DNA of 48,202 bases from Actinomycetota bacterium (GTDB lineage Bacteria; Actinomycetota; CADDZG01; JAHWKV01; JAOPZY01), in NCBI GenBank assembly GCA_025963875.1, contig JAOPZY010000102.1, positions 1 to 48,202 of the forward strand. Reading direction: 5' to 3'. Below, piece by piece: positions 39,570 through 47,499 of this stretch. A program made the position numbers and the translations under genes. Within the stretch, counting starts at the first letter, position 1; each line of letters starts with the position of its first letter. The notes beneath the pieces were generated by a model. It did not search any database, was not told the origin of the DNA, and was given only the letters and a program-made list of their open reading frames with translations.

Positions 39570-40067
39570 GTGGATTCCGAGACCCTGCGGGCCGTGCAGC
39601 AGCCGCTGAAGGACCGATACTCGGCTGATCCCGACGCCGCCCTCGTCACACTCACGGCCGATGGGGCTCTGGGGGAGGGGATCACCTGCTCGGTCGCCAC
39701 GGGGCGGGCGCTCGTCGAAGCTGGCCTGCATCCGGCCACCGGCGGCGACGGGCTGTCGGCCTGCTCCGGTGACATGCTGCTCCAGGCCCTGGTCGCCTGC
39801 TCCGGGGTCACGATGCGGGCGGTCGCGACGGCGCTGGGCCTGACGGTGGGGGGAACAGTCCACGCCGAGGGCGACCTCGACTTCCGGGGCACGCTGGCTG
39901 TCGACCGTGGGGCACCGGTCGGCTTCCGGGCCATCCGCCTGAGCTTCGACCTGGTCACCGACGCCACGGACGATCAGATCGCCACGCTGCTGCGCCTGAC
40001 CGAACGCTACTGCGTCGTCTACCAGACCCTTGCCGTGCCCCCGGCCCTCACCGTCGATCGGGCGTAG
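39570..40067 (+). CDS. OsmC family protein
   Basis: A 165-residue OsmC/Ohr-fold protein. LRAVQQPLKDRYSADPDAAL, LVACSGVTMRAVATALGLTV and TERYCVVYQTL contain the two cysteines expected of a peroxide- or hydroperoxide-reducing OsmC member (one in the long helix, one before the last strand). GTG 39570 suits the conserved start; the frame is open upstream into the repeat region. TTGACA is found at 39534-39539, but no -10 box at the proper distance. Cytoplasmic; likely stress protection. Confidence 0.83.
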   Translation: MDSETLRAVQQPLKDRYSADPDAALVTLTADGALGEGITCSVATGRALVEAGLHPATGGDGLSACSGDMLLQALVACSGVTMRAVATALGLTVGGTVHAEGDLDFRGTLAVDRGAPVGFRAIRLSFDLVTDATDDQIATLLRLTERYCVVYQTLAVPPALTVDRA

Positions 40068-40158
40068 GCGTACGAATCCGAACACGGGGTTCAAATTTGT
40101 CCCTCAAGGCCCGTGGGTTTTTATCGAGTCCCCCGTTATTCGAGTTAAAAGGTCCTCA

Positions 40159-40188
40159 TTGGTCGGTTGGGCAAAGCGCTCGTACAAT
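40159..40188 (+). promoter_or_regulatory. Promoter of the subtilase gene
   Basis: TTGGTC (40159-40164), an 18-base spacer and TACAAT (40183-40188) form a plausible housekeeping promoter within an AT-rich leader, giving a 5' untranslated stretch of about 28 bases before ATG 40223. Confidence 0.55.
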
Positions 40189-40222
40189 TCACCAACTGCA
40201 ACAACTCCAGACAGGGGGTCGT

Positions 40223-41419
40223 ATGCGTCACGAAGCAGGTGCCTCTGATGCCGCGCGTCGTGGGTCGCCGATGAGCGTCGCTGCTCGACTCCGGCCTCGT
40301 CGGCGCCTGACGGCGAGCGCCGTGGTGGTGGGATGTACCCTCGCCATGGCGCTTCCCAGCACGGCATTTGCCTCGAACGACCCACTCTTTGCGCAGCAGT
40401 GGGGCCTCGCCCAGATCGGTGTCGCCTCGGCCTGGAACAGCAGCACCGGAGCCGGCATCAGCGTGGGAATCGTCGACACCGGCGTCGACCTCCAGCATGA
40501 AGACCTGGCAGGCCAGGTGCTGATGAGCACCAACTGCATCGGGGCCAACGCCGATCCTTCCAAGTGCACGGGTACGGGGCAGGACGACAACGGCCACGGC
40601 ACGCACGTCGCCGGCATCGTCGCCGCCCTCAAAGACAACGGGAAGGGGGGTGCCGGTGTGGCACCCAGCGCCAAGCTCATCGTCGCCAAGGCCCTTGACG
40701 CCAACGGGGCCGGGGCCGACGCCGACGTCCAGGCGGGAATCATGTGGGTCGTCGACCACGGCGCCAAGGTCGTCAACCTCAGCCTCGGCGACGGCAGTTC
40801 GCTGCCGCTCAACCTGGGCTCGACCGGCGGCATCTCGGCGCCGATGACGGCCGGCATCGAGTACGCCTGGTCACACGGGGCGATCCCGGTGCTCGCAGCG
40901 GGCAACAACGGCGGGGGCCTCCTGAGCGGCGGTCTTCTCGGCGGGCTTCTCGGCGCCGGCGGCAACGCCAACTTCGGGACCCTCCACGCGATCATCGCCG
41001 GAGCCACGGGGCCCAGCGGCGCCATGGCCGCCTACTCGAGCCCCCTGAGCAACGACGCCTGGGCCGTCGCTGCGCCGGGCGGTGCCAACGACGGGAATGC
41101 CGCCGACGACGTCATGTCCACGTGGTGGGCGATGGGCAAGACCAATCAGTACCTGGCGATTGCGGGCACGTCGATGGCGACGCCGCACGTCGCCGGGGCC
41201 GTGGCCGATGTGCTTGCCACCGGCCTGGGCCAGCAGGCTGCCGTTGACCGGATCCTCACCTCGGCCGACAAGGGGGTCGCGTGCGGTACGTCGTGCGCCG
41301 GTCTTCTCGATGTGTCGGCGGCCGTGGGCAGGCCCGCAACGGCACCACCCACAGGGGGGACCGCCACGGGCTCCAGCGGGAACCTCTTGGGCTCGCTGCT
41401 GGGCCTGCTGGGCCTCTAG
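40223..41419 (+). CDS. Secreted S8 family (subtilisin-like) serine protease
   Basis: A 398-residue protease with signal peptide (RLTASAVVVGCTLAMALPST then AFA-SND). The catalytic triad is visible: Asp in VGIVDTGVDLQHEDL, His in NGHGTHVAGIVAAL and Ser in IAGTSMATPHVAGAVAD; the oxyanion Asn is in LAAGNNGGG. A Gly/Leu-rich insert (GGLLSGGLLGGLLGAGG-like) follows AAGNN, and a hydrophobic tail (GNLLGSLLGLLGL) ends the protein. There is no recognisable long propeptide. ATG 40223 has AGGGGGT upstream; ATG 40271 is possible. Likely exported to the cell surface or medium. Confidence 0.9.
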   Translation: MRHEAGASDAARRGSPMSVAARLRPRRRLTASAVVVGCTLAMALPSTAFASNDPLFAQQWGLAQIGVASAWNSSTGAGISVGIVDTGVDLQHEDLAGQVLMSTNCIGANADPSKCTGTGQDDNGHGTHVAGIVAALKDNGKGGAGVAPSAKLIVAKALDANGAGADADVQAGIMWVVDHGAKVVNLSLGDGSSLPLNLGSTGGISAPMTAGIEYAWSHGAIPVLAAGNNGGGLLSGGLLGGLLGAGGNANFGTLHAIIAGATGPSGAMAAYSSPLSNDAWAVAAPGGANDGNAADDVMSTWWAMGKTNQYLAIAGTSMATPHVAGAVADVLATGLGQQAAVDRILTSADKGVACGTSCAGLLDVSAAVGRPATAPPTGGTATGSSGNLLGSLLGLLGL

Positions 41420-41427
41420 CCCTATGG

Positions 41428-41468
41428 GGCGCCCCGCAAGGCGCCGGATCGTCTCAGAATCCGGACGG
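41428..41468. terminator. Two hairpins between convergent genes
   Basis: ggcgcc-ccgcaa-ggcgcc (about 41428-41445) and ccggat-cgtctcaga-atccgg (about 41444-41464) lie between the subtilase stop and the small gene on the other strand. They may end transcription from both sides; no T run is present. Confidence 0.4.
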
Positions 41469-41672
41469 TCAGTCCAGGCCCTCGGCCGCGGTGTCGATCC
41501 CCTCGGACTCCAGCTCGACGGTGTCCAGGTGGATGCGGATCCCCTGGCGGTCGACGATGAACGTGAGTTCGCCGGCTTCGAACTGGCCGGCCAGGAGCCC
41601 GTAGGCAGGGCGGTCCTTCAGGGACTGGAATCCCTCGATGATGCGGTCCACGAAATCGATCTGCTCAGGCAT
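41469..41672 (-). CDS. Small hypothetical protein
   Basis: A 67-residue acidic protein: MPEQIDFVDRIIEGFQSLKD, FEAGELTFIVDRQGIRIHLD and TVELESEGIDTAAEGLD. The alternation suggests a helix followed by beta strands. No family recognised. Codon pattern and the compact, sensible sequence support a real gene. It converges with the subtilase gene. Confidence 0.6.
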   Translation of the reverse strand: MPEQIDFVDRIIEGFQSLKDRPAYGLLAGQFEAGELTFIVDRQGIRIHLDTVELESEGIDTAAEGLD

Positions 41673-41740
41673 GCGTCGATCCTATCCTGGGCGCCTCGCC
41701 GGGAAGGGCCTAGGCAGATCTGGAGGACCCCAGAGATCCC

Positions 41741-41838
41741 CGAATCTCTCAAACCATAGGCAAATACTTGCCTCGGGGTATTTACTGAATGCCGCGGAGC
41801 CTACGGCCCGCGGAACCGATACGGGGGGCCGACGGTTG
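41741..41838 (+). promoter_or_regulatory. Structured 5' leader of the LPXTG-type protein gene
   Basis: Several stems are visible: aaatac/gtattt (41762-41783), aggcaa/ttgcct, and a strong ccgcgg(a)gcc-tac-ggcccgcgg hairpin (about 41792-41813), then ccgatacggggggccgacgg just before the GGAGG site. The order of cgcggagcctacggc and a later ggggggccgacgg faintly recalls c-di-GMP-I (GEMM) riboswitches, but core bases differ. A structured leader is likely; its class is not. Confidence 0.35.
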
Positions 41839-41847
41839 GAGGTAGGG

Positions 41848-43017
41848 ATGAGAAACCGCACGACCACAGCAGTCCGGTATCCGGGGTGGCGCTCGCTTGC
41901 AACGGCAACGCTCGCAACCCTGCTCTTCTCGGCAGCGTTCGTCACCTCCGGGGGGGCGCAGGTCAACGGCGCACGGCTCGGCATCGGGCCGACGATGCCC
42001 ACCTCGACCACCGTCGGCGCGAAGGGAGTGGGCGTCTTCATCTCCCTGACCAACCTGTCGGAGCCGACCGACGGCAAGATCGTCATTCCGCAGGACTCCA
42101 TCACCTTCACCCCCTCCTGTGGCTCCCTGCCGGGCGGCGCCATGCCACCCTGCCCCAACCCCGACCCCGGCGTGTTCGCACTGAGCGCGACTGGGACGGG
42201 CCGGGCCGGCACAGACTGCGCGGGTCAGACCTACTCCATTGCCCCGATCTCCGCCGCCACCGGCGAGGTGAGGTTCACGGGGCCGGCGATCACCCTCAGG
42301 GCCAGCGACCCCACCACCCGGGTCGGCGGTACGTGCGCCATCGATCTGACGGTTGACGTCATGAAGGCCCCGGCCATCGACGGAGACCCCTCGACGCCGG
42401 GCATCCAGACGTACCAACTGGTCAACGCCGGGGCGTGGAAAACCGAGCTCAACAACTCGGCATCCTGCTGCGGCTCCAGCCACACCACCGTGGTCCCGGC
42501 TTCTCCCGCGCTGAACACCCAGGCTTCGCCGCCGATCACCCTCGGAGGCCAGATCACCGACACGGCGAACCTGACGGGCGGCGTCGGGCCGACCGGCACC
42601 GTGATCTTCAAGTTCTTCCCCCCCGCCGACACCAACTGCGCCGGGCCGCCGGTGTTCACGTCGCCGCCCGTACCGGTGAATGGACCGGGCGCCTACACCT
42701 CGGCCCCGTTCACGCCCACGGTGGCCGGCACCTACCGGACCATCGCCGCCTACAGCGGCAACGCGGCCAACGCCCCCGTCACCACGAAGTGCAATGACAA
42801 CAACGAGTCGGTCGTGGTGAGCACTGCCCCGACGAAGCCGGCTCCGACACCGACACCGACGCCGTCGACCTCGGTCCTCGGCACCACGCTCAACAAGAAG
42901 CCCGCCCTGCCCGTGACCGGCCCGGGCGTTCCCGTTGGCCTCCTGGGCCTCGTCGGGCTCACGCTGGTGGCGGTTGGTACCTTGCTGCAGAGGAGACGTC
43001 GCTCCGGCGCTGACTAG
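41848..43017 (+). CDS. Secreted surface protein with LPXTG-like sorting signal
   Basis: This 389-residue protein has a signal peptide (RSLATATLATLLFSAAFVTS then GGA), a beta-rich body rich in Thr, Pro and Gly with paired cysteines, an Ig-like segment (GGQITDTANLTGGVGPTGTV, GTYRTIAAYSGNAAN), a PTPTPTPS linker, and a C-terminal cell-wall sorting signal: LPVTG, hydrophobic stretch VGLLGLVGLTLVAVGTLL, basic QRRRR. Sortase should anchor it to peptidoglycan. ATG 41848 has GGAGGTAGGG upstream. The function of the exposed part is unknown. Confidence 0.85.
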   Translation: MRNRTTTAVRYPGWRSLATATLATLLFSAAFVTSGGAQVNGARLGIGPTMPTSTTVGAKGVGVFISLTNLSEPTDGKIVIPQDSITFTPSCGSLPGGAMPPCPNPDPGVFALSATGTGRAGTDCAGQTYSIAPISAATGEVRFTGPAITLRASDPTTRVGGTCAIDLTVDVMKAPAIDGDPSTPGIQTYQLVNAGAWKTELNNSASCCGSSHTTVVPASPALNTQASPPITLGGQITDTANLTGGVGPTGTVIFKFFPPADTNCAGPPVFTSPPVPVNGPGAYTSAPFTPTVAGTYRTIAAYSGNAANAPVTTKCNDNNESVVVSTAPTKPAPTPTPTPSTSVLGTTLNKKPALPVTGPGVPVGLLGLVGLTLVAVGTLLQRRRRSGAD

Positions 43018-43082
43018 GGCCCGCGGCAGAACACCCGGCGAGGCGGCCTCGGCGCCGCAGAGGTCGCAAGGCGTGCGGCACA

Positions 43083-43484
43083 ATGTGGTCCGTGAGCCTT
43101 GCCTTCGTGTGCCGCATCCTGCTTGCCGTCGTGCTGGCGGGCTCGGGCATCGGCAAGCTGCAGGACCTCGACGACTCCCGCCAGATGATGGTGGACTTCG
43201 GCCTGCCCTACGCCATCGCCCGGCCGGCGGGTACCTTCGTGCCGGGCATCGAGCTGGCGGTCGCCGTGGCGCTCCTGGTCGGCCCCACGTCGTGGTGGGG
43301 GGCCTGGGCCGCCCTGGGCCTGCTGGGGGCCTTCACGCTGGCGGTAGGCCTGAACATGGCCGCCGGCCGCCGGCCGGACTGCAGGTGCTTCGGGTCGCTG
43401 CACGTCGCCACGATCGGGTGGCGGGTGCTCAGCCGGAACCTGCTTCTGATGGCCCTGGCTGCCTTGGTGTTGCTGAAGGGCTGA
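43083..43484 (+). CDS. MauE/DoxX-like membrane protein
   Basis: A 133-residue protein with four membrane helices (SLAFVCRILLAVVLAGSGIG, FVPGIELAVAVALLVG, WWGAWAALGLLGAFTLAVGL, NLLLMALAALVLL). The GKLQDL...DFGLP and RPDCRCFGSLH motifs are those of MauE-like redox-linked membrane proteins, in which the CxC(F/L)G pair helps maturation of disulfide-bearing proteins. Partner thioredoxin genes (MauD-like) are not adjacent. ATG 43083 is the only sensible start. Confidence 0.85.
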   Translation: MWSVSLAFVCRILLAVVLAGSGIGKLQDLDDSRQMMVDFGLPYAIARPAGTFVPGIELAVAVALLVGPTSWWGAWAALGLLGAFTLAVGLNMAAGRRPDCRCFGSLHVATIGWRVLSRNLLLMALAALVLLKG

Positions 43485-43500
43485 GGGAGCCGAGGAAGAG

Positions 43501-43536
43501 AGGAGCAGATCGCGCGCCGGCGCGCGCTGGACTCCT
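43501..43536. repeat. Dispersed palindromic repeat, diverged copy D
   Basis: aggag-cagat-cgcgcgcc-ggcgcgcg-ctgga-ctcct has the geometry of copies A, C and E: 5-bp outer arms, 5-base unpaired segments and a 16-bp GC palindrome. The arm sequences differ. It sits between two convergent genes. Confidence 0.65.
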
Positions 43537-43556
43537 AACCTTCTGTGGGCAGGCCC

Positions 43557-44756
43557 TCAGGCGTGGAACAGGAGGCCCGCCAGGAAGGTGGCCCCCCCGA
43601 CGATCACGCCGGCCAGCGTCATCTCCAGGCCCGCCGACCACCACTTCCTCAGCGTCACCAGTGACTTCGCGGCCCCGACCAGGAAGTGGGCAACCAGGGA
43701 CACGATGGCGGCCCAGATCACTGCTGTGGTTCCGTGCAGCCAGAAGAAGGGGAGCACCGGGACCATGGCACCCAGGCCGGTGCTCAGGCCCGCGGCCAGG
43801 GCTGCCTCGAGGGGGTTCTCGCCGCCCGCAGCGCCCCCCAGCTCCTCGGCAACCAGCACCTGCAGCAGCCCCTCCCGGCTGCGCGAGAGCTTCTCGGCGA
43901 TCTCGTTCGCCTCTTCCTCGCTGAGACCCTTGAGCTGGTAGTAGAGGGCCACCTCCTCCCGCTCCTCGTCCGGGTTCTCCTCGATCTCCCGGCGCTCCTG
44001 TTCCACGTTGGCGTGGGAGACCTCGGCGATGGACCGCTCGGCCAGGAAGGCTCCCGTCGCCATCGACAGGGCAGAGGCGATGGCACCGGCGAGCCCTGCC
44101 GTGAGGACGAAGCCCGAGCCCCCCGTGGCCCCGGAGACCCCTGACACGATGCCGAAGACCGCGGCAAGGCCGTCGTTGGCGCCGTAGATCGCTCCCGAGA
44201 TCCAGCCGGAACCCCGCTGGTGCCAGCTCTCCTTGGAGAGGATCTGGTCCAGCCGCTTCTTGGGGGTGCTGGAGCCGTAGCCTGAGGCCAGCGGCACCTG
44301 CCCGGTGAGGGCCGAGATCGACCGGGTGTGGGACCGCTCGTCCTCACGGATCGAGGAGAACAGGGAGTCGGTGTCGACGTCGCCGGTGGGCATGCCGTAG
44401 CCGGTGGCGATCTCGTCCTTCTCGGCCGCCTCCCGGCTGGCCAGGACTCGCTCCATGGGGGCGACGCGGACCTGAAGCTTCTGCCACGGAGACAGCCGCA
44501 CCGTTGCCGGGTCGGGGATGGGGATGCCGAGTTCCCGCATGCGGGACTCGACCCGCTCCAGGTGCGCCTTCTCCCCGGTGGCCATCTTCCGCAGGACCGC
44601 GGCGCGACGCTCGTCCTTCTCCCGGGCGGCCAGCGCCTCGTACACGGCACGAGCCTCGATCTCTCCCCGCCACGCGTCCAGCAGGCGCTTCGCCACGTCC
44701 TGCGGAAGGCCGGGGGGAACCTGGGGCGGAGGAGTCTCGGAGGTGCCCATTGCCAT
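43557..44756 (-). CDS. Rubrerythrin-VIT1/CCC1 fusion protein
   Basis: A 399-residue protein. The N-terminal half (about 15-150) is a ferritin-like helical domain with acidic/His motifs (LLDAWRGEIEARAVYEALAA, ATGEKAHLERVESRMRELG, REDERSHTRSISALTG). The C-terminal half (about 170-399) is a VIT1/CCC1 transporter: GWISGAIYGANDGLAAVFGI, ALSMATGAFLAERSIAEVSH, ENPLEAALAAGLSTGLGAMV and five membrane helices. VIT1 proteins export Fe2+ or Mn2+; the ferritin-like part would bind metal at the inner face. Start at ATG 44756 or 44750. Confidence 0.9.
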   Translation of the reverse strand: MAMGTSETPPPQVPPGLPQDVAKRLLDAWRGEIEARAVYEALAAREKDERRAAVLRKMATGEKAHLERVESRMRELGIPIPDPATVRLSPWQKLQVRVAPMERVLASREAAEKDEIATGYGMPTGDVDTDSLFSSIREDERSHTRSISALTGQVPLASGYGSSTPKKRLDQILSKESWHQRGSGWISGAIYGANDGLAAVFGIVSGVSGATGGSGFVLTAGLAGAIASALSMATGAFLAERSIAEVSHANVEQERREIEENPDEEREEVALYYQLKGLSEEEANEIAEKLSRSREGLLQVLVAEELGGAAGGENPLEAALAAGLSTGLGAMVPVLPFFWLHGTTAVIWAAIVSLVAHFLVGAAKSLVTLRKWWSAGLEMTLAGVIVGGATFLAGLLFHA

Positions 44757-44802
44757 TTGCCAGCTTATCCCCACATGGACTGCGCCCGGTATGATTTGCA
44801 GC

Positions 44803-45663
44803 GTGATTCTCGACGCGTTGACCCGCGCCAAGGCCTTCGCCGACCTCGCCGACTGGCGCAAGATCTGTGTCACCGGTCGCGACGCCCTCCAGTGGCTCGA
44901 CGAGCTCGTCACCGCCCAGGTCTCGGCGCTGGCGCCCGGCAGGGCACAGCGGTGCCTCCTGCTCGACGACAGCGGGGGCCTGCGGGCCGACATCACGGTT
45001 GCGGTGCAGGGCTCCAGCGTGGTGGTGCTGCAGGATCCCGCCCAGCTCCGGCCCATCGACGACCTGCTCGCGTTCTACACCGAGGGCAGCGACGTCGAGC
45101 TCGAGGACCGCACCCGCAAGCTTTCGATCTTCGCCTTCCCCTCCCGGCCGAACGGGCCCGACCTCGGGGGCACCGCCCACTACACCCCCTCCGCCCTCGG
45201 TCCGGGTTCGGATATCGTCTGCATGCCCGAGGACCACGACCGGCTGTCGAGGTCCCTGCAGAAGTCCTTCGCCCTGGCCAGCCCCGATGACCTGGAGGCA
45301 TGGCGCATCTCTGCCGGGCGCCCCCGGATGGGCATCGACACCTTCGAGGGCGACCTGCCGCAGGAGGCGGGGCTCATGGACGCCGTGGACCTCGGGAAGG
45401 GCCGGTTCCTCGGCAGGGACGCGCTGGCGCCCATCGACGCATCGACGCCGCTGCGGAGCATGGTCGTGGCCCTCGCGACCGCCGAGCCGGTGTCGCCGGG
45501 CGAGCAGCTCTACGTCGGAGGGGAACGGGCAGGTGAGCTGACCAGCGTCACCGGTGCCGAGGATGGCGTGCTCGGTCTGGCCCGCGTCTTCTGGGAGCTG
45601 CGCTCCGGGCCGTTTGCCACGGAAGCCGGCGTCGAATTGGGGTTGCGCTCGGGCGCTGAGTAG
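44803..45663 (+). CDS. YgfZ/GcvT-like folate-binding protein
   Basis: This 286-residue protein resembles YgfZ (tRNA-modifying/Fe-S assembly) and GcvT: FADLADWRKICVTGRDALQW, LDELVTAQVSALAPGRAQRC, LLLDDSGGLRADITV, ISAGRPRMGIDTFEGDLPQE and DLGKGRFLGRDAL. YgfZ has KGCYxGQE at the last site; here it reads KGRFLGRDA, without the cysteine. A -10-like TATGAT (44790-44795) is 7 bases before GTG 44803, suggesting a leaderless start; ATG 44791 is the alternative. Divergent from the VIT1 gene. Confidence 0.8.
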   Translation: MILDALTRAKAFADLADWRKICVTGRDALQWLDELVTAQVSALAPGRAQRCLLLDDSGGLRADITVAVQGSSVVVLQDPAQLRPIDDLLAFYTEGSDVELEDRTRKLSIFAFPSRPNGPDLGGTAHYTPSALGPGSDIVCMPEDHDRLSRSLQKSFALASPDDLEAWRISAGRPRMGIDTFEGDLPQEAGLMDAVDLGKGRFLGRDALAPIDASTPLRSMVVALATAEPVSPGEQLYVGGERAGELTSVTGAEDGVLGLARVFWELRSGPFATEAGVELGLRSGAE

Positions 45664-45691
45664 TGCTCTGAGTAGTAGGCTTGTGGGCAGC

Positions 45692-46000
45692 GTGAAGCGT
45701 GCCGAGTTGCTCGACGACATCGTTGCCGCCCGTCCCGAGGCCGGGGCGCTCATCTATATCGAGCGCCGCGGCGAGGACTACCGCTGGACCCGCACCAATC
45801 CCGGCGACACCGTCGACATGCCGGAGACCGGCGGGTTTCCCGATGCCTGGATGTACTACTCCGGGCGGTGGCCCATCGATGAGCCCGAGAAGCTGCCGGC
45901 CTTCTTCGAGGACCTGCTCGCCGAACTCGAGTCGATGACCGGGGCGGCCCCCGACCGCTGCCGCTGGTCGCCCGACGACCCCTGGCCCCACAGCCACTGA
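45692..46000 (+). CDS. Hypothetical protein
   Basis: A 102-residue acidic protein: AELLDDIVAARPEAGALIYI, ERRGEDYRWTRTNPGDTVDM and PAFFEDLLAELESMTGAAPD. The mix of strands and a C-terminal helix suggests a small folded domain. No family recognised. GTG 45692 or GTG 45683 are possible starts. It follows the YgfZ-like gene by 28 bases and is likely in the same direction unit with the nuclease-like gene downstream. Confidence 0.6.
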   Translation: MKRAELLDDIVAARPEAGALIYIERRGEDYRWTRTNPGDTVDMPETGGFPDAWMYYSGRWPIDEPEKLPAFFEDLLAELESMTGAAPDRCRWSPDDPWPHSH

Positions 46001-46032
46001 CTCGTGTCCGATCGCTGAGGGGCCGCTGAGGG

Positions 46033-47154
46033 ATGCCAGAGATCATCCGGGCTCACGAGCGCACAACCTTCAAGCGGTGCCGGCGTGCCTGGGACTTCGG
46101 GGCACGGTCCCGCCGTAACTACGAGCCCCTCATGCCGGCCAAGGCCTTCGACCTCGAGCGGGCGGTCCACGACGCTCTGGCCCTCTGGTACTTCCCCGGC
46201 ATGTGGGAGTGGGACCGGACCCTGGTGCGGGGCTTCGCCATGGAGGGCTTTCACAAGTCGATGCGCAAGCAGTTTGACGCCTACGCCGCGGTCGCCGATG
46301 TCTCCGAGGCCCAGGACGAGGAGTGGCAGGCCCAGGTCGAGGCCGGAGTACGCCTGCTGGAGCGCTATTTCGCCTGGGCACCCGGCGTCGATGCCTTCTC
46401 GCCGGTGCGCGTGGACACCGACTTCGACGCCAATGTCCCCGACCCCACCACCATGGGCCTCGATCTCGTGGCCCCCGGCGGCGGGCCGATCCATTACCAG
46501 GGCCGGGTCGACGCCCTGGTGGTCGATGCGTACGACGCGTACTGGGTCATGGACCACCGCCTCGTCGTTGGCGGGGAATGGGCGAACCTGAACCAGCTCC
46601 TCCTCGACGAGCAGGCCATCGCCGCGTGCTGGGCGTGGGAGATCTTCTACTACGGCATGAAGATCGCCGGGACGATCCACAACGAACTCCACCTCGACGC
46701 CCCCGAAACGCCGGACCAGGCCCCGAAGATGGGCGTTCCCGCCCCGGAGCCGGAGGCGGACGCACCGCCCTACGACGTCGTCGGGCGGCGGCGCCTCTAC
46801 ATGGAGGCAGTCCGGATCCCGGACGAGCGGGTGAAGGTCACCGGGAACGAGGCCTTCCGCCGCACGCGCATCACTCGCACCCGAGCCGAGCTGGCGGCCT
46901 GCGGGCGCCAGGTCGCCGATGAGGCCCTCGAGATGACCTCCCAGGGCCTGATCGTGTACCCGAGCCCGAGCGTCGCCAACTGCGCTCCGTGTCCCTACCG
47001 GGACCCCTGCATCGCGCTCAACATGGGGACCGACGAGCAGGCGATCCTCGAAGCGGAGTACCGCAACCGCGGCCCGGAGGAGATCGTGGAGGGGCGCCTG
47101 GGCGGGGTGACGTGGTCCATGAACCGGGGCGCCCGCCCGCCCAAGTTCGGATAG
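46033..47154 (+). CDS. PD-(D/E)XK nuclease-like protein with Fe-S cysteines
   Basis: A 373-residue protein of RecB/Cas4-like type. ERTTFKRCRRAWDFGARSRR at the N-terminus (start of the conserved first helix and first Cys), GRVDALVVDAYDAYWVMDHR in the centre (GxxD then (D)xK positions) and NCAPCPYRDPCIALNMG near the end. In active nucleases the central motif ends DHK; here it is DHRLV, so the catalytic Lys is replaced by Arg. The Cys residues could bind a 4Fe-4S cluster as in Cas4/AddB. It is not near CRISPR genes. Start ATG 46033 fits. Confidence 0.82.
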   Translation: MPEIIRAHERTTFKRCRRAWDFGARSRRNYEPLMPAKAFDLERAVHDALALWYFPGMWEWDRTLVRGFAMEGFHKSMRKQFDAYAAVADVSEAQDEEWQAQVEAGVRLLERYFAWAPGVDAFSPVRVDTDFDANVPDPTTMGLDLVAPGGGPIHYQGRVDALVVDAYDAYWVMDHRLVVGGEWANLNQLLLDEQAIAACWAWEIFYYGMKIAGTIHNELHLDAPETPDQAPKMGVPAPEPEADAPPYDVVGRRRLYMEAVRIPDERVKVTGNEAFRRTRITRTRAELAACGRQVADEALEMTSQGLIVYPSPSVANCAPCPYRDPCIALNMGTDEQAILEAEYRNRGPEEIVEGRLGGVTWSMNRGARPPKFG

Positions 47155-47165
47155 CCTGAACTCCC

Positions 47166-47498
47166 ATGCATGAGATGGCCATCACCGAGAGCGTCATCAC
47201 CGCGGTCAGCGAGAAGGTCGGCGAACGGAGGGTGCAGCGGGTCTCGCTGGCGGTTGGCCGGCTGTCGGGCGTGGTGGCCGAGTCGCTCTACTTCTACTTC
47301 GACCTCGCCACCGAGGGCACGCCGCTGGAGGGATCGAAGCTGGAGATCATCGATATCCCGGGGCGAGCCCGCTGCCGCTCCTGCGGCGCCGAGGTGGAGC
47401 TCGAGGACATGATCGCTTTGTGCACGTGCGGGAGCGCCGACCTCGAAATCCTGAGCGGCGAGGAGTTGACCATCAAGGAAGTGGAGTTGGAGGCCTGA
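47166..47498 (+). CDS. hypA: Hydrogenase maturation nickel protein HypA
   Basis: A 110-residue HypA. It begins MHEMAITESVITAVSEKVGE with the nickel ligand His-2, and has the zinc ribbon CRSCGAEVEL...LCTCGSADLEI. HypA delivers Ni2+ with HypB to the large subunit of [NiFe]-hydrogenase. The length is normal. The hypB start follows after one base, so they are co-translated. The rest of the hyp/hydrogenase cluster should lie past the right edge. Confidence 0.95.
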   Translation: MHEMAITESVITAVSEKVGERRVQRVSLAVGRLSGVVAESLYFYFDLATEGTPLEGSKLEIIDIPGRARCRSCGAEVELEDMIALCTCGSADLEILSGEELTIKEVELEA

Positions 47499-47499
47499 G

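Noticed and set aside
39534-39570. TTGACA promoter for the OsmC gene
   Set aside because: No -10 box at 16-19 bases; TGCTAA is 22 bases away and too near the start codon.
40075-40125. Possible tRNA remnant (ggttcaaatt like a T-loop)
   Set aside because: No acceptor, D or anticodon stem could be paired around it.
46033-47154. Cas4 of a CRISPR system
   Set aside because: No cas genes or repeats in the window, and the catalytic Lys is missing.
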